Source of the DNA: Candidatus Kaiserbacteria bacterium
Lineage (GTDB): Bacteria > Patescibacteriota > Minisyncoccia > Phycocordibacterales > UBA918
NCBI GenBank assembly: GCA_003245875.1
Contig: QKBW01000037.1
Coordinates: forward strand, 1 to 15,731
Reading direction: 5' to 3'
Length of the DNA stretch: 15,731 bases
The notes beneath the pieces are model-generated. The model saw only the letters and a program-made list of their open reading frames with translations. It was not told the origin of the DNA and did no database searches. How positions within the stretch are numbered: position 1 is the stretch's first letter; each line of letters starts with the position of its first letter. The translations under genes and the position numbers were made by a program. Shown one piece after another: positions 13,989-15,731 of the stretch.

Positions 13989-14729
13989 ACCTTAGAACGA
14001 TTATAGTTATCGCTGACATTGACCGGGGCTTATACAGTCCAGCAATACAATCCGAAGATCATATCACCCCCCGTACTTAACCTTCCGGCATTGGTCAGGC
14101 GTCACCCTCTATACATGGACTTACGTCTTCGCAGAGAGCTGTGTTTTTGTTAAACAGTCGCCAGGAAATCTTTCGCTGCGGCCTTTCTATCGCTAGAAAG
14201 GCAGGCCTTATCCCGAAGTTACGGCCGCTTGTTTGCCGAGTTCCTTGAGGACCTCTCACTCGTTCGCCTTAGTCTTCTCGACTCTACCACCTGTGTCGGT
14301 TTGCGGTACGGAATAGCGCGCGTACAACCTTAGAAGTTTTTCTTGGAAGCGTGCTCCTCTCCATCGGATCGGCCGAAGCCTCACCTTTAGCTATACCTTG
14401 GGCTAACGCTAGACGGATTTGCCTATCTAGCACCCTCAGCACCCCTACGGCAATCCAATAAGCCGCGGAAAGTACAACACTCCGTCCCTCCATCGGAACG
14501 AACGCTATGTGCAGGAATATTAACCTGCTCTCCATCGAGTCCCCCGTTCGGGATTCCCTTAGGACCGACTAACCCTTCGCTGATCACCATCGCGAAGGAA
14601 ACCTTGGTATTTCGGCGGGAGGGGGTCTCACCCTCCTTGCGGTTACTTGTGCCGGCATTCTCACTTCTATACGCTCCACCGCGGGTCCCCCCTTGGCTTC
14701 ATCGCAGAATAGAACGCTCTCCTACCACT

Positions 14730-15009
14730 CGTACACTTCATTGAGGATCCGAGGGGAACCCTCGGAAAAATTAAAGATCAAAAATCCTTTCTAGAGAAAT
14801 CAGAGTGCCTTCCGAAGAATCTCCTCCGATGTACACCTGTTCTTGATGCAGAGACTTTGCTTTTATTTCCGCTGCTTCAATAGAGTCAGCTTCAATAATC
14901 TCTACTTTTCTTGTTCTTGTAAATCCACCATCTTCATCATGGTAGACATAATCATATTTGGCTTCCCATTTTGCCATTTTCTTTCCTCCTTTCCTCAATG
15001 AAGTGTACG
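14730..15009 (-). other. Intervening sequence in 23S helix 45 closed by a perfect 18-bp stem
   Basis: Where E. coli has the short helix 45 hairpin, this 23S has 18-nt arms CGTACACTTCATTGAGGA (15009-14992, minus strand) and its exact complement (14747-14730). They enclose a 244-nt loop. The flanking rRNA, CCGAAACTGCGGATT and GTGGTAGGAGAGCG, is normal. Helix 45 is a classical site for intervening sequences that RNase III removes, leaving fragmented 23S. A second hairpin TCCGAGGG/CCCTCGGA (14766-14748) lies between the internal ORF and the closing stem. Unlike the intron further on, this element has no group I core. Removal rather than splicing is inferred. Confidence 0.85.
14771..14977 (-). CDS. 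Small protein encoded inside the 23S intervening sequence, unknown function
   Basis: The ORF begins at ATG 14977 (MAKWEAKYDYVYHDE) and has 68 codons ending ERIFDL-TAA. The frame is open a little further upstream to a TTG, but ATG is chosen because AAAGGAGGAAAGAAA, a near-perfect Shine-Dalgarno at good spacing, precedes it directly. The sequence has the look of a real folded domain: alternating hydrophobic strands (WEAKYDYVY; TRKVEIIEA), an amphipathic Ala/Lys/Glu helix (SIEAAEIKAKSLHQ), then VYIGG and TLISLERIFD strands. That suggests beta-beta-alpha-beta-beta. It has no LAGLIDADG or other homing-endonuclease motif and does not resemble the four-helix 23S intervening-sequence protein family. 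Occupying nearly the whole loop of the insertion, it would be made from an rRNA-derived transcript. Coding is likely; function unknown. Confidence 0.75.
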   Translation of the reverse strand: MAKWEAKYDYVYHDEDGGFTRTRKVEIIEADSIEAAEIKAKSLHQEQVYIGGDSSEGTLISLERIFDL

Positions 15010-15093
15010 AATCCGCAGTTTCGGTAATATGCTTGAGCCCCGATCATCTTTGGCGCAGAAACTCTCGACCAGTGAGCTGTTACGCTATCTTTA

Positions 15094-15128
<35 letters not shown>

Positions 15129-15691
15129 TTATGAGTTTCCACCTCCTCGAGATGCACTGAGCATATATTTAGGGACCTTAACTGGCGATCTGGGCTGTTT
15201 CCCTTTTGACCAATGGACCTTCTCGCCCACAGTCTAACTGCCGTGCTCTGGCCTAACGGTATTCGGAGTTTGATAAGAGTAGCGAGATTTCTCCCTGTCT
15301 GCTCTTTCCAGTGCTCTACCCCCGTAGGTAACACACGACGCCAACCCTAAAGCTGTTTCGGAGAGAACCAGCTATTACGGAATTCGATAAGCTTTTCACT
15401 CCTTACCACAAGTCATCCGATGGTTTTGTACGGCCAACCGGTTCGGGCCTCCACGACCTATTACAGTCGCTTCACCCTGCTCATGGCAAGCTCATCCCGC
15501 TTCGGGTCGTACCCCTACTCCATAAATTTCGCACTATTCATGCTCGCTTTCACTGTGCCTGCGTGGGATTACCACTTAGACTGGAATAAAGGTACACTCG
15601 CCGGCTCATTCTTCAATAGGCACGCCGTCGCCCCGCAGGGCTCCGACTCCTTGTAGATGTATGGTTTCAGATCTATTTCACTCCCCTCTCC

Positions 15692-15731
<40 letters not shown>

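Noticed and set aside
14978..14998. TTG start adding seven residues to the 23S-embedded ORF
   Set aside because: Those codons are the Shine-Dalgarno region itself (AGGAAAGGAGG). ATG 14977 is at the right distance from it.

Overview
The window looks like a chromosomal piece of a Patescibacteria (Candidate Phyla Radiation) genome, most likely a parcubacterium. This is inferred from four things. The partial 16S gene has non-canonical bases at normally invariant positions, including a rewritten 530-loop pseudoknot. The 23S gene carries two insertions. The UMP kinase is of the archaeal-like type. Several housekeeping genes appear to be transcribed leaderless, with a -10 hexamer only 6-7 nt before the start codon. 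The genetic code is standard: TAA, TAG and TGA all terminate genes.

Left end (1-1300, minus strand): the 5' part of a 16S rRNA gene, a structured leader, and a strong rRNA promoter. Next (1261-2460) comes a GC-rich accessory island with two monocistronic genes for small secreted proteins of unknown function. Each has a strong Shine-Dalgarno and its own terminator. Then comes pyrH (plus strand), ending in a bidirectional terminator shared with the convergent operon.

Centre (3400-8533, minus strand): a tight gene row read leftwards, sugar transferase - folD - secD - secF - P-loop nucleotide kinase. It links one-carbon metabolism, the Sec export motor and surface glycan initiation. Divergent to it is a GT4 glycosyltransferase whose N-terminal part is cut off by two in-frame stops just upstream of a perfect 38-bp palindrome. 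It converges with rodA (cell-wall SEDS polymerase), which follows a membrane-anchored von Willebrand A protein.

Right end (12340-15731, minus strand): a 23S - tRNA-Ser(CGA) - 5S unit, with the tRNA in the unusual 23S/5S spacer, closed by a terminator. The 23S gene (5' end outside the window) holds a compact group I-like intron at about E. coli position 1931. It also holds an intervening sequence in helix 45, whose 18-bp stem encloses a 68-codon ORF with a near-perfect Shine-Dalgarno. That rRNA-embedded small gene is the most unusual item in the window. The 16S and the 23S-tRNA-5S unit are on the same strand but about 11.5 kb apart and in the order opposite to a normal rrn operon. They therefore belong either to unlinked rRNA genes or to two different operons.
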